Of a stretch of 59,856 nt of DNA, positions 51,747 through 59,813 are shown piece by piece. The translations under genes were made by a program, and so were the position numbers. This DNA is from Oscillospiraceae bacterium (lineage in GTDB: Bacteria > Bacillota > Clostridia > Oscillospirales > Acutalibacteraceae), in contig JAISYX010000144.1 in assembly GCA_031269595.1 (NCBI GenBank), forward strand, positions 1-59,856, read 5' to 3'. A model generated the notes under the pieces. The model ran no database searches and had not been told where the DNA came from. It saw only the letters and a list, made by a program, of their open reading frames with translations. Numbering within the stretch: the first letter of the stretch is position 1; every line of letters starts with the position of its first letter.

Positions 51747-53352
51747 TGTCCATTCAAGACATCGGTAAGTGAAAAGGTTCAGAAGAAGGGTAAGCCGATG
51801 ACAAAAGCGGTAAGTCCAAAAAATACGAAAAAAAGAATTGTAAAAAGATGGTATGCATATAAAAATGCATGATAGGAAAAAATAGCATCGCTTTTACTCG
51901 CGAGCAGGATAGGGCAACGCAGGAGTGCGACCTGAGCGGCAAGTGAGGTTTGGCAGAACAAGCGGTGCGGAGGTTTTAGACGTTCGCACCGTTTCTCTTG
52001 TTCTGGAAAACAAAAGCGATAAACTCCGGGGTTTGGGGCAGAGCCCCAATTTCAACAGAGGTCTTCTTAACTATTTTACACTTTCCCAAGGAATAAAGCA
52101 ATACAAATCGGCGTCCAAAGTCCCCAGCAAAAAGTCTGCAAGAAAAACATGATACTTACCGTCTTCAAGAGGTTTTAAGCCCAGAGTTAAGCCTCTAAGA
52201 GAAAAGCCGATTGAGACCCGCACACCGCCAAAAGAAATCGTTCCGTTTTTGTAGACGTGACGCAACTGAAAGCCCGGAGGATACTCCAAATCGTCCATAT
52301 CTCCTGAATACTTGCGCAGTGAGCATTGATAAACCTCAGAAGGAGTTTTCATGCCGATAGCCTCGTTGGGACGCACGTTGTTGTATTCTTCCCGCCAAGC
52401 ATCAAGCACCGCTTGAGTTGTTCTGCGGCCGCCTGAGACCTTGCCTTGTATTTCCCTTGCGATGTCGGAGTGCATCCGCTCTAAGGAACCGTTTTGCCCT
52501 GGCTTTCCCTTTTCGGTTCTGTCCGGCATGATGCCCAGCGTAATCCACCAAGCAGAGAGGTTGGTCAGCGAAAGTACACCATTAGGTGACGAGAACTGTG
52601 TGCCGTTGTCACTACGGATGACCTTTGGAAGCCCGTATTTTTTGAACAGCTCTGTCATAACCTTGCGCACAGCTTTGCTGCTTTTGGATTCCATAAGACG
52701 GATTTCAAGCAAGAAACGTGAGTGCAAATCCCGCACAGTAAATGGTTCGCAAATTTCACCGTCAGATTTCCACCAGCCCTTAAAGTCAATTGCCCAGACA
52801 TCATTGTTATCCTCAGGCAATATGCGGTTTCGCAGTCGTGATGGATCACACACCACTTTTCGAACCTTTCGCTTTTTTGTAAGCTTTGCACGGTCAAAAA
52901 TGCGCTTAACACTCGATAAAGACGGGAGCGGCTGTCCCTTGTGCGCCTTTTCATAAAGAGCAAGAATTTTCTTTGGACCCCATGACTCGTGTGCATATTT
53001 CAAGCTCAAAAGGTCAATCACAACTTTTTCCGGCAGGCTGTTTGGTGTTGAAATCGGCGCACGGCTTTCCTCAAGAAGACCTGCTTTTCCTTCTTCTAAA
53101 AATCGCTTTTTCCACTTGTGTCCGGTTTTTTCACTTATTCCAAATTCTTGGCACAAGTGTTTAAATGGCTTTTTGTTCTTGAGCATCTCGCCTATAAATT
53201 TTTCCTTCTGTTCCATTGCATCGGTTTCCTTCCATGGCATAACAATCACTCTCCTGTAATTGTTATTTTTTCCCAAAAGCTTACCGATGTTGCGAACCCC
53301 TGCTTACCTTTCTTCTGAACCTTTTCACTTACCGATCTCTTGAACCCGGACA
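51747..53352. mobile_element. IS481-family insertion sequence
   Basis: A 1606-bp element with terminal inverted repeats of about 49-51 bp (TGTCC...GGTAAGTGAAAAGGTTCAG) at 51747-51795 and 53302-53352. GGT flanks both ends as a likely short target duplication. The flanks rejoin into the common repeat GAAAATTAAGGT plus GATTTGC, so it inserted into a heptamer-palindrome repeat. Between the left end and the transposase stop are 275 non-coding bases with hairpins (AACAAG/CTTGTT enclosing GGTGCG/CGCACC at 51957-52002, and TTGGGGC/GCCCCAA near 52030). Confidence 0.92.
52071..53240 (-). CDS. IS481-family transposase
   Basis: A 389-residue DDE transposase. MPWKET starts the protein as in many IS481 members. 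A helix-turn-helix region (HLCQEFGISEKTGHKW, ESRAP) precedes an RNase H-like core with DFKGWW (first Asp), RSDNGTQF (second Asp) and NGSLERMH (Glu). A C-terminal beta domain follows. ATG 53240 has AGGAGAG upstream. The frame is intact, so the element may still be active. Confidence 0.93.
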   Translation of the reverse strand: MPWKETDAMEQKEKFIGEMLKNKKPFKHLCQEFGISEKTGHKWKKRFLEEGKAGLLEESRAPISTPNSLPEKVVIDLLSLKYAHESWGPKKILALYEKAHKGQPLPSLSSVKRIFDRAKLTKKRKVRKVVCDPSRLRNRILPEDNNDVWAIDFKGWWKSDGEICEPFTVRDLHSRFLLEIRLMESKSSKAVRKVMTELFKKYGLPKVIRSDNGTQFSSPNGVLSLTNLSAWWITLGIMPDRTEKGKPGQNGSLERMHSDIAREIQGKVSGGRRTTQAVLDAWREEYNNVRPNEAIGMKTPSEVYQCSLRKYSGDMDDLEYPPGFQLRHVYKNGTISFGGVRVSIGFSLRGLTLGLKPLEDGKYHVFLADFLLGTLDADLYCFIPWESVK

Positions 53353-53411
53353 GGTAGATTTGCTTCGCAAATTTTGATTAAAAAATTGTCTTATAGAAGG
53401 TGATTGTCAAT

Positions 53412-54245
53412 ATGGAGGCATTGGGAAATACAATTTTATTTTTAATAGGAATTGGCTTAATAGGAGCAGTCATTACTGTTATTGTCCTACGGATTACGAA
53501 CCAGAACAAAATATTTTCTTCCCCACAGTACAAATATTTTGTAAGCCAAATTAACACAATCAAACATAACTATGATGCAGCAAGACCAATGGTTAGAGTA
53601 ATCAATGTGAATCGCAATAGTAAAGCGCAGGTTGAACGCTTTAACCATGAACAACATTTGATGCTTATGTTTTCAGAAAATAATATATTACATACTCAAT
53701 ATGCTCAAATGGCAGTGGCTTTGCAAACCGCCTACAATAGCTATATCTGCGCATATCGTGCACTGGTAAATCAATGGAACAGCGTAAGAATATCAACAGC
53801 AGAGCCCATAAGGAATAGAATAGATAGCGCAATTAAAAATGCATATTATGTGCAAAACGCCCAGAGCGTTGCCTTGTGCAAGCTTGTTTGCAGTTACACC
53901 AGCCCACAGGCAAGAACCCGTTGTAGCAACGCATTCTATCTCACAGTAGGTAATTTCTGGAGATTAACAAAGGAAATTAATAGCGGAAGAGTAAGAAAAC
54001 AGAGAGCCGAGTATGAGAGGTCTCTAATGACTGATAAGCTTAGATACCAAATTTTATGCAGGGATAAGCATCGCTGTGTAATATGCGGGGCAACCCAAAA
54101 TGATGGCGTCAAACTGCATGTAGACCATATCCTACCTATTTATGAGGGCGGCAAAACTACTTATGAAAACTTACGCACCTTGTGCGAAAGATGTAATTTG
54201 GGAAAAGGTAAAAGCTACGATTATACAGATGGAGCATATAATTAA
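53412..54245 (+). CDS. Membrane-anchored HNH endonuclease
   Basis: A 277-residue protein. An N-terminal membrane segment (about 8-29) is followed by a long helical region with basic and asparagine-rich stretches. The C-terminal HNH domain reads CVICG, then LHVDHILPIYEGG, then NLRTLCERCN, with all four zinc cysteines and the catalytic His. A nuclease with an inner-membrane anchor suggests defence against incoming DNA or DNA processing at the envelope. AAGG lies 11 bases before ATG 53412. It is monocistronic, between an IS and a terminator. Confidence 0.82.
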   Translation: MEALGNTILFLIGIGLIGAVITVIVLRITNQNKIFSSPQYKYFVSQINTIKHNYDAARPMVRVINVNRNSKAQVERFNHEQHLMLMFSENNILHTQYAQMAVALQTAYNSYICAYRALVNQWNSVRISTAEPIRNRIDSAIKNAYYVQNAQSVALCKLVCSYTSPQARTRCSNAFYLTVGNFWRLTKEINSGRVRKQRAEYERSLMTDKLRYQILCRDKHRCVICGATQNDGVKLHVDHILPIYEGGKTTYENLRTLCERCNLGKGKSYDYTDGAYN

Positions 54246-54327
54246 ATGCAAAATGGCGCAGATACAGGCAAATTTAGAATAAAAAAGAAATTTGCAAAAT
54301 ATATAAATTTCAATTAAAATCAAATGA

Positions 54328-54362
54328 AAAGCAGTTGTTCGGAATTTCCGAACAACTGCTTT
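54328..54362. terminator. Terminator after the HNH gene
   Basis: A 17-base arm (AAAGCAGTTGTTCGGAA) and its exact complement around a single T. In RNA it gives a long hairpin beginning with A residues and ending in TTTC, so it can act in either direction. Confidence 0.7.
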
Positions 54363-54397
54363 CAATGGCAAAAATCTTGAGTTGATATTTAGATAAC

Positions 54398-54519
54398 AGA
54401 TAATAGATAATAGTTTAAACTTAATTTATAGAGGGAACTGCGACTGGGCAATTTCTAGCTTCTAGCCTCTGGCCTCTAGCATCTAGTTGTGACAGCTCCC
54501 TCCAAGAGGGAGCCAAGCA
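54398..54519 (+). repeat. 122-bp inverted repeat, left arm
   Basis: Begins with TAATAGATAATAGTTTAAAC and passes through CTAG-rich strings to CCCTCCAAGAGGGAGCCAAG. It matches the complement of 56044-56165 along all 122 bases with one visible mismatch. Heptamer and palindrome repeats follow it (54540-54592). Confidence 0.85.
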
Positions 54520-54611
54520 CCGACGAGGTTCTCAGCTACTTCATTAAAATTTGCGAAGCAAATCCACCTTAATTTTCAACTTTCAACTTAAAATAAAAAC
54601 CAGGAGCTCAC

Positions 54612-55964
54612 ATGCTAAAAAAGAACGAAATCATCACATTAAAAATAGATTCCCTTACCTCTGAGGCCAGCGGCGTTGGCCGCCATGAGGGCATGGCTGT
54701 GTTTGTACACAATGCCGCACCCCAAGAGCTGGTAGAGGCTAAAATCATTAAAACCTCTAAAAATTATGCAATAGGCAAAATAGAGCAAGTGCTAGAGCCA
54801 TCCCCACACAGGATACAGCCGGATTGCCCTCTGTTTGGCCGCTGCGGCGGCTGCGATTACCGCCACATTAGCTACAGTGCGGAGCTGGAGGCCAAGGAGC
54901 AACGTTGCAGGGATGCTCTTATTCGCATTGGCGGCATTACTGCCGAGGTTTTGCCTATTATAGCCGCAACCGAGGAGCTGCGCTACCGCAACAAGGCTCA
55001 GTTCCCTATTTCTGCAAGGCCGGAGGGCGGCATAAGCATGGGCTTTTACGCCCGTTATTCCCACAGGGTAATCCCCTGTGAGGATTGCCTTTTGCAGCCC
55101 AAGGAGTTCGCCGCAATTGCACAGGCCTTTAAGGCGTGGGCAGAGGCGGCCAGCATCTCTGCCTATGATGAGGCCACGGGCAGGGGTGTGCTCCGTCATC
55201 TCTACCTGCGCAAGGGCACAGCCACAGGCGAAGTGATGGCCTGCATAGTGATTAACGCAAAAAATTTGCCTCAGAGCGAGAGTTTAGTTGAAGCTCTGCG
55301 CTCGTCCTGCCATGATATAAAGAGCATTCAGATAAATATAAACAGAGAGTCCGGCAATGTGGTTTTGGGCAACGAATGCCGCACTCTGTGGGGCGCAGGG
55401 CACATAAATGATGTGCTCTGCGGCGTTAAACTCAAGCTCTCGCCCCTCTCCTTTTATCAGGTGAACAGGGCGCAGGCGGAGCGGCTCTACAAAACCGCAC
55501 AGGCTTTCGCAGGCCTAACAGGGGCAGAGGTGCTGCTGGATTTGTACTGCGGAATAGGCTCTATAGGCCTTAGCATGGCGGCACAGGCCAAGGCCTTGAT
55601 AGGGGTGGAGATTATCCCGCAGGCGGTGGAGAACGCCAGAGAAAACGCCCGCACAAACGGAATTTTAAACGCCGAGTTTATCTGCGCAGACGCCGCTCAA
55701 GCGGCGGTACAGCTCAAAAACAGAGGCATCACGCCAGATGTGATTATAGCCGACCCACCACGCAAGGGTTGCTCTGCGGAGCTGCTGCAAACAATGGCCG
55801 AAATGCAGCCAAAGCGCATAGTTTATGTATCCTGCGAACCCTCTACCCTTGCCAGAGATCTAAAACTGCTGTCTGAATTGGGCTATGCAGCACAGAAGAT
55901 ACAGCCTGTGGATATGTTCCCTAGAACCAAGCATGTGGAGTGCGTTGCATTGCTGCAAAAGTGA
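54612..55964 (+). CDS. 23S rRNA (uracil-5-)-methyltransferase, RlmD/TrmA family
   Basis: A 450-residue enzyme that makes 5-methyluridine in 23S rRNA (U1939-type), or U54 of tRNA in some relatives. A TRAM domain opens it. The iron-sulfur cysteines are visible as CPLFGRCGGCDY. The Rossmann core has DLYCGIGSIGLS. The catalytic DPPRKGC site and the VSCEPSTLARDL nucleophile cysteine motif are intact. CAGGAG precedes the ATG. The gene stands alone between a pair of 122-bp inverted repeats. Its stop codon lies in the first of several GTGAAAA-type heptamers. Confidence 0.93.
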   Translation: MLKKNEIITLKIDSLTSEASGVGRHEGMAVFVHNAAPQELVEAKIIKTSKNYAIGKIEQVLEPSPHRIQPDCPLFGRCGGCDYRHISYSAELEAKEQRCRDALIRIGGITAEVLPIIAATEELRYRNKAQFPISARPEGGISMGFYARYSHRVIPCEDCLLQPKEFAAIAQAFKAWAEAASISAYDEATGRGVLRHLYLRKGTATGEVMACIVINAKNLPQSESLVEALRSSCHDIKSIQININRESGNVVLGNECRTLWGAGHINDVLCGVKLKLSPLSFYQVNRAQAERLYKTAQAFAGLTGAEVLLDLYCGIGSIGLSMAAQAKALIGVEIIPQAVENARENARTNGILNAEFICADAAQAAVQLKNRGITPDVIIADPPRKGCSAELLQTMAEMQPKRIVYVSCEPSTLARDLKLLSELGYAAQKIQPVDMFPRTKHVECVALLQK

Positions 55965-56043
55965 AAAGTGAAGAGTGAAAAGTGAAAAGCTGCGGCTGAT
56001 TTGCTGCGCAAATTTTGATTAAAGCAGCGGAGCAACGCATCGA

Positions 56044-56165
56044 TGCTTGGCTCCCTATTGGAGGGAGCTGTCACAACTAGATGCTAGAGGCCAGAGGCTA
56101 GAAGCTAGAAATTGCCCAGTCGCAGTTCCCTCTATAAATTAAGTTTAAACTATTATCTATTATCT
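56044..56165 (-). repeat. 122-bp inverted repeat, right arm
   Basis: The near-exact complement of 54398-54519. Between the rlmD-type stop and this arm lie GTGAAAA heptamers and a TTTGCTGCGCAAATTTT palindrome, mirroring the left side in order. The two sides together form one long composite inverted repeat around the gene. Confidence 0.85.
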
Positions 56166-56268
56166 ATTACTTCTTATCTCTTATCTCTTATCTAAAATCG
56201 TGTATACCTTGACGTAAACCCCATAATAGTTTAAAATATTAATATCCAAGCATAAAGGGGAACGCGCT

Positions 56269-56751
56269 ATGCTGTCAATATCAATCATCTGCACAGGCAA
56301 GCTTAAAGAGAGCTTTTGGCGGGAGGCCTGCGCCGAATACGCCAAGCGCATGGGTGCGTATTGCAGCTTTAAAATTATAGAGCTGCCGGAATCCAAGCTG
56401 CCCGAAAAGCCTAATGCAGCACAAATCAACGCCGCATTGGAGCAGGAGGCTCAGCGTATATTTGCAGGCATTCCCACAGGGGCAAGCAGCTTTGCCCTGT
56501 GTATAGAGGGCAAGCCCTTCAGCTCTGAGGAGCTTGCGGATACAATAAACACCTGCGCCCTTAATGGTCAGAGCAAGCTGGCCTTTATAATAGGCAGCTC
56601 TCACGGTTTGGCGCAAAGTGTAAAAAATGCCGCCGATTACCGCATATCCATGTCAAAAATGACCTTTCCCCACCAATTGGCAAGGGTTTTGCTATGCGAG
56701 CAGCTGTACAGAGCATGTTCAATTAACGCAGAGGGGAAGTACCATAAGTGA
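56269..56751 (+). CDS. rlmH: 23S rRNA pseudouridine-1915 N3-methyltransferase
   Basis: A 160-residue SPOUT-class methyltransferase of normal length. It methylates pseudouridine 1915 in helix 69 of 23S rRNA. SIICTGKLKESFW opens it, the knot region has FALCIEGKPFSSEELA and FIIGSSHGL, and the end YRACSINAEGKYHK is diagnostic. AAAGGGG precedes the ATG. It is monocistronic. Confidence 0.96.
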   Translation: MLSISIICTGKLKESFWREACAEYAKRMGAYCSFKIIELPESKLPEKPNAAQINAALEQEAQRIFAGIPTGASSFALCIEGKPFSSEELADTINTCALNGQSKLAFIIGSSHGLAQSVKNAADYRISMSKMTFPHQLARVLLCEQLYRACSINAEGKYHK

Positions 56752-56762
56752 GTTGACAGTTG

Positions 56763-56970
56763 AGAATTGAAAGTTGAAAGTTTTTTCAATTCACAATGCA
56801 TCATTGTGGTGAATTGCTTCTTGAATTTTGGTTAAAAGGTTCAGACGTCCACCGAAACCGGCCTCCATCGCAGAGGGAGAAAGCTCCGACTGGTTGCTCC
56901 GCTACTTCATTTAAATTTGCGCAGCAAATTCACCATTAATTTTCAACTTTCAACTTTCAATTTTCAACTT
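56763..56970. repeat. Composite repeat cluster after rlmH
   Basis: GTTGAAA heptamers, a GGCCTCCATCGCAGAGGGAG segment, a TTTGCGCAGCAAATT palindrome and CAACTTT heptamers. No gene is seen in 56752-57418. Confidence 0.7.
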
Positions 56971-56980
56971 AAAATTACCC

Positions 56981-57104
56981 ATATGTAAACTTCTTATTAA
57001 CATATCACCCCACCCGCAAAGCCCATACCTAAGCCGTTTTCAGCCCATAAAAAACCGCCTGAAATCACGCAAAAATTGACTTTTATGCGGTAATATGCTA
57101 TAAT
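56981..57104 (+). promoter_or_regulatory. Promoter-bearing repeat, copy 2
   Basis: Matches 24391-24514 over 124 bases at roughly 85% by eye. TTGACT (57076-57081), a 17-base spacer and TATAAT (57099-57104) are conserved, as is the AT-rich dyad near its start. It should drive the 760-residue gene at 57419. Confidence 0.75.
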
Positions 57105-57135
57105 ACAACTATAAATTGGTATCTCTAAAAAATGC

Positions 57136-57212
57136 GTAGGGGCAGACCTATGTGTCTGCCCAGATTATCGTAAAATGCCCGTCTTTGGGCAGACACATAG
57201 GTCTGCCCCTAC
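57136..57212. repeat. GTAGGGG-family palindrome (GTCTGCC core)
   Basis: A 77-bp near-perfect palindrome, almost identical to the copy at 45536 in opposite loop orientation. It lies in the leader of the gene at 57419. Confidence 0.8.
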
Positions 57213-57241
57213 TGCCTTGTAAGGTTAAAGCTTTACGTTTC

Positions 57242-57313
57242 GTAGGGGTCACGGCTTGCCTGACCCAAGGTGCGTGCTATGGTAAAGCGGGCCAGGCAAG
57301 CCGTGGCCTCTAC
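57242..57313. repeat. GTAGGGG-family palindrome (third core type)
   Basis: A 72-bp palindrome from GTAGGGGTCACGGCTTGCC to GCCTCTAC. The ends match the other families but the core (CACGGCTTGCCTG) is different. It follows the previous palindrome by 29 bases. Confidence 0.75.
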
Positions 57314-57418
57314 GAGTTTTTGATTTAACAAGGCACAAGACACAGAAAAAAACCCACAACTAGGCACATCTAAAATCTAACACCCAACATCTAACATCTA
57401 AAAAAGGAGGTTGAAGAC

Positions 57419-59701
57419 TTGCAAAAGCAGTATAATTTAATACCCGAGCTGCAAACCGTTTTAAGCGGATATTTTGTTGAGTGTGACGGCCTCCGCAGCC
57501 CTTTAGAGCGATTCCCCGTTGACCCAAGCGAGCCTGTCCCACAGGATTTATCACAGCTTAAAATCCTGCTGCGCAGTCTTGCGCCCGCCCTGCCCATAGG
57601 CATTAACAAAGACCCTCTTGACCAATATCTCTTTGAGGCCTGCGGCAAGATATACGAGAATGTAGACTCTATAATCATAGAGGTTAAGGAATATTGGGGC
57701 GGCACACGCTTGGATAAGCTCCACAGGGAGGTTATTACAAATCCCTATACAGTAACAGATTTTGAGCACCCATACTTTATAGGCAATTATATTGCAGAAC
57801 TGATTATAAACGATACCCTCTACTGCGTGCAAAACACCGCACAGTATATCTACCACATAAGGGAGCGGAGAACGAGCCGCCGTGCCTTTTTTAGCGGTGC
57901 AAAAAACGACAGGGGCGAATGGTACAGCAAGAACCCAAACACCTACAACATTGCGGCCTTAGAACGCAGCTGCAAGCAGCTTGCAAGTCAGGCGGATATG
58001 TTTGTCAGGCTGGCAACTCACCCCTATGACCTGCTGGTTCTCTCAAGAGATGTGCGCCCCTGCTCAGATTTTAACATTCCCAACACCTTTGAAATTAACT
58101 TTGATGTCCCGCCTATCAATGATGAGCTTAGCCGCAAGGCAGCAAATGAGCTGGATGAGGGGCATATGCTAATTCCGCGCCGTGTGTATGATTTTACAGG
58201 GGATGAAGCCGAGCTTCAGCTCTTCGACTTTAAAGGCCGCCTGCTGGGAGAGGTGCCCGCAGATGTGCAAAAATGGCTCAAAACTGCCATTGATGAGGCC
58301 TATGTCCTGCCCTTGAGCGGCAAGGTTACTTCGCTAAAGCTGGATTCTGAGACAAATAGAGTGCTAAGCTTTAAGGCCAGCATAAAGCTTGCCTCTGTCA
58401 AGCCAAACAAGCTTGCAGGCTGGATTAGCTATGTGCTAATCAAAAGCTTTGCCTATCCCGATGAAAGACCAACCTACTACGCCCGCCGCTTTGGCCTAAC
58501 AGAGGATTGGATTAACCCCATAACCACCCTTTACAGAGTGTATCAGGAGAACCCACAAAAGCTCGGCCTTAGCGAAAAGCTGCGCCGTGCCTGGTCAGAG
58601 CTGGCATCAGACGGCGTTATAGACGAGCTTAAGGCCGAAAGACAGGTAGTTAAAAGGGATATGCCTATCCCCGCCGATTTGCTGGGCAGCCTTTACGAAA
58701 ACGCCGCAGAGCATTACAGCACCCTACTTGCAGATTCCCGCATTTTGCGTTATAATGAGGATAGAGCCAGAGCCTTAACTCTGCGCGGCAAGGCCTATCT
58801 TGAAGAGGGCTATACAGTTGAGGCTATGGAGGATTTTACAAAAGCAGAGCAGCTAATCTCTGAATACCCAAAGCTGGACTTAATGTACCTTGCCCATGTG
58901 TTTATTGGTCAGGGCAAGATACATGCCGCAAACGGCGATTTACAGCGTGCCGCCTCCTGCTTGGGCAAGGCTGCCGCCGTGCTTGAAAAGGAGCTTGCAA
59001 AGGGCAGAGTCAGCATACTGCCTATACTAATCCCCCTGTATATAATGGGCGCAGATGTCTGCAAGCAATCGGGGGAACGTGAACTGGAGCTGGACGCTCT
59101 GGGCTGCGGGCTTAAGCTTATACGCAAGAACTATGCAGCAAGCCGCCTTATAAGCGAGCGCACAGGCGAGCTATACTTAAGGTACACAAAGCTGCTAATC
59201 TTATGCGGGCGCAAGGAGGAGGCTCTAAAGGAGCTTGTAACAGCCGCAGAGCTGTACGAACTCCTTATCATTCGCAGGGAGTGCGAGGATTTTACCGCCG
59301 CCTCCGGCATATATCTTGCCCGTGCGCAATTACTTAAGGAGATGGGATTCTTAAACCTTTCAATACAGGATAAAAAGCGGGCGGCGCAAATAAGCTCCAT
59401 AATCAAACGCCGTGCAATGCAGGATGTAGTAAAGCGCATTAAAAGGCGTGAGGCCTTGGAGGATTTGCGTGACATGCCCCAGCCGGAGCTTAAGCCAGAG
59501 GATTTGCCACCGCCCCCAAGGGAGGGCGCAGCACAGGGTGTACCACAGAACCCCCAAAGGCGTGAGGTGCGGGGCACTCTGGTGTTCGAGCCCGCCGAGG
59601 ATACACCGCCTCCGCCGCCAAAGCCCACCTTTTTGCCCGATGGCTCTGATAAAATAGAAGAGATACTGCGCACAAAGCAAGTGCATTTTGGAGATGATTA
59701 A
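57419..59701 (+). CDS. Large protein with TPR-like repeats and proline-rich tail, unknown function
   Basis: A 760-residue soluble protein. Residues about 420-660 contain helical-pair repeats typical of TPR domains (for example YENAAEHYSTLLADSR and RGKAYLEEGYTVEAMEDFTKA). The N-terminal 400 residues are unrecognised. The C-terminus is basic and helical, then proline-rich (DLPPPPREG, TPPPPPKPTFL), ending in an acidic helix with EEILR. The tail plan resembles that of the GatB-like protein. TTG 57419 has AAGGAGG 9 bases upstream. It is probably a scaffold for protein assembly; no partner is identified. Confidence 0.75.
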   Translation: MQKQYNLIPELQTVLSGYFVECDGLRSPLERFPVDPSEPVPQDLSQLKILLRSLAPALPIGINKDPLDQYLFEACGKIYENVDSIIIEVKEYWGGTRLDKLHREVITNPYTVTDFEHPYFIGNYIAELIINDTLYCVQNTAQYIYHIRERRTSRRAFFSGAKNDRGEWYSKNPNTYNIAALERSCKQLASQADMFVRLATHPYDLLVLSRDVRPCSDFNIPNTFEINFDVPPINDELSRKAANELDEGHMLIPRRVYDFTGDEAELQLFDFKGRLLGEVPADVQKWLKTAIDEAYVLPLSGKVTSLKLDSETNRVLSFKASIKLASVKPNKLAGWISYVLIKSFAYPDERPTYYARRFGLTEDWINPITTLYRVYQENPQKLGLSEKLRRAWSELASDGVIDELKAERQVVKRDMPIPADLLGSLYENAAEHYSTLLADSRILRYNEDRARALTLRGKAYLEEGYTVEAMEDFTKAEQLISEYPKLDLMYLAHVFIGQGKIHAANGDLQRAASCLGKAAAVLEKELAKGRVSILPILIPLYIMGADVCKQSGERELELDALGCGLKLIRKNYAASRLISERTGELYLRYTKLLILCGRKEEALKELVTAAELYELLIIRRECEDFTAASGIYLARAQLLKEMGFLNLSIQDKKRAAQISSIIKRRAMQDVVKRIKRREALEDLRDMPQPELKPEDLPPPPREGAAQGVPQNPQRREVRGTLVFEPAEDTPPPPPKPTFLPDGSDKIEEILRTKQVHFGDD

Positions 59702-59737
59702 CAATCAAGCCTGTAAGGGTTAAGACCTTACAGAAAA

Positions 59738-59813
59738 GTAGGGGATGATGTCCACATCATCCCGCAAATACCTGCGAGTTTTTGGGAAACGGGACGATGT
59801 GGACATCGTCCCA
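59738..59813. repeat. GTAGGGG-family palindrome (GATGTCCACATC core)
   Basis: Starts GTAGGGGATGATGTCC about 35 bases after the stop of the large gene and ends GACATCGTCCCATA. The right end has drifted from CCCCTAC. Confidence 0.7.

Noticed and set aside
54612..55964. Rlm gene as cargo of a transposon defined by the 122-bp arms
   Set aside because: Kept only as a recombination hypothesis: no transposase lies inside, and the arm modules also occur singly elsewhere in the window.
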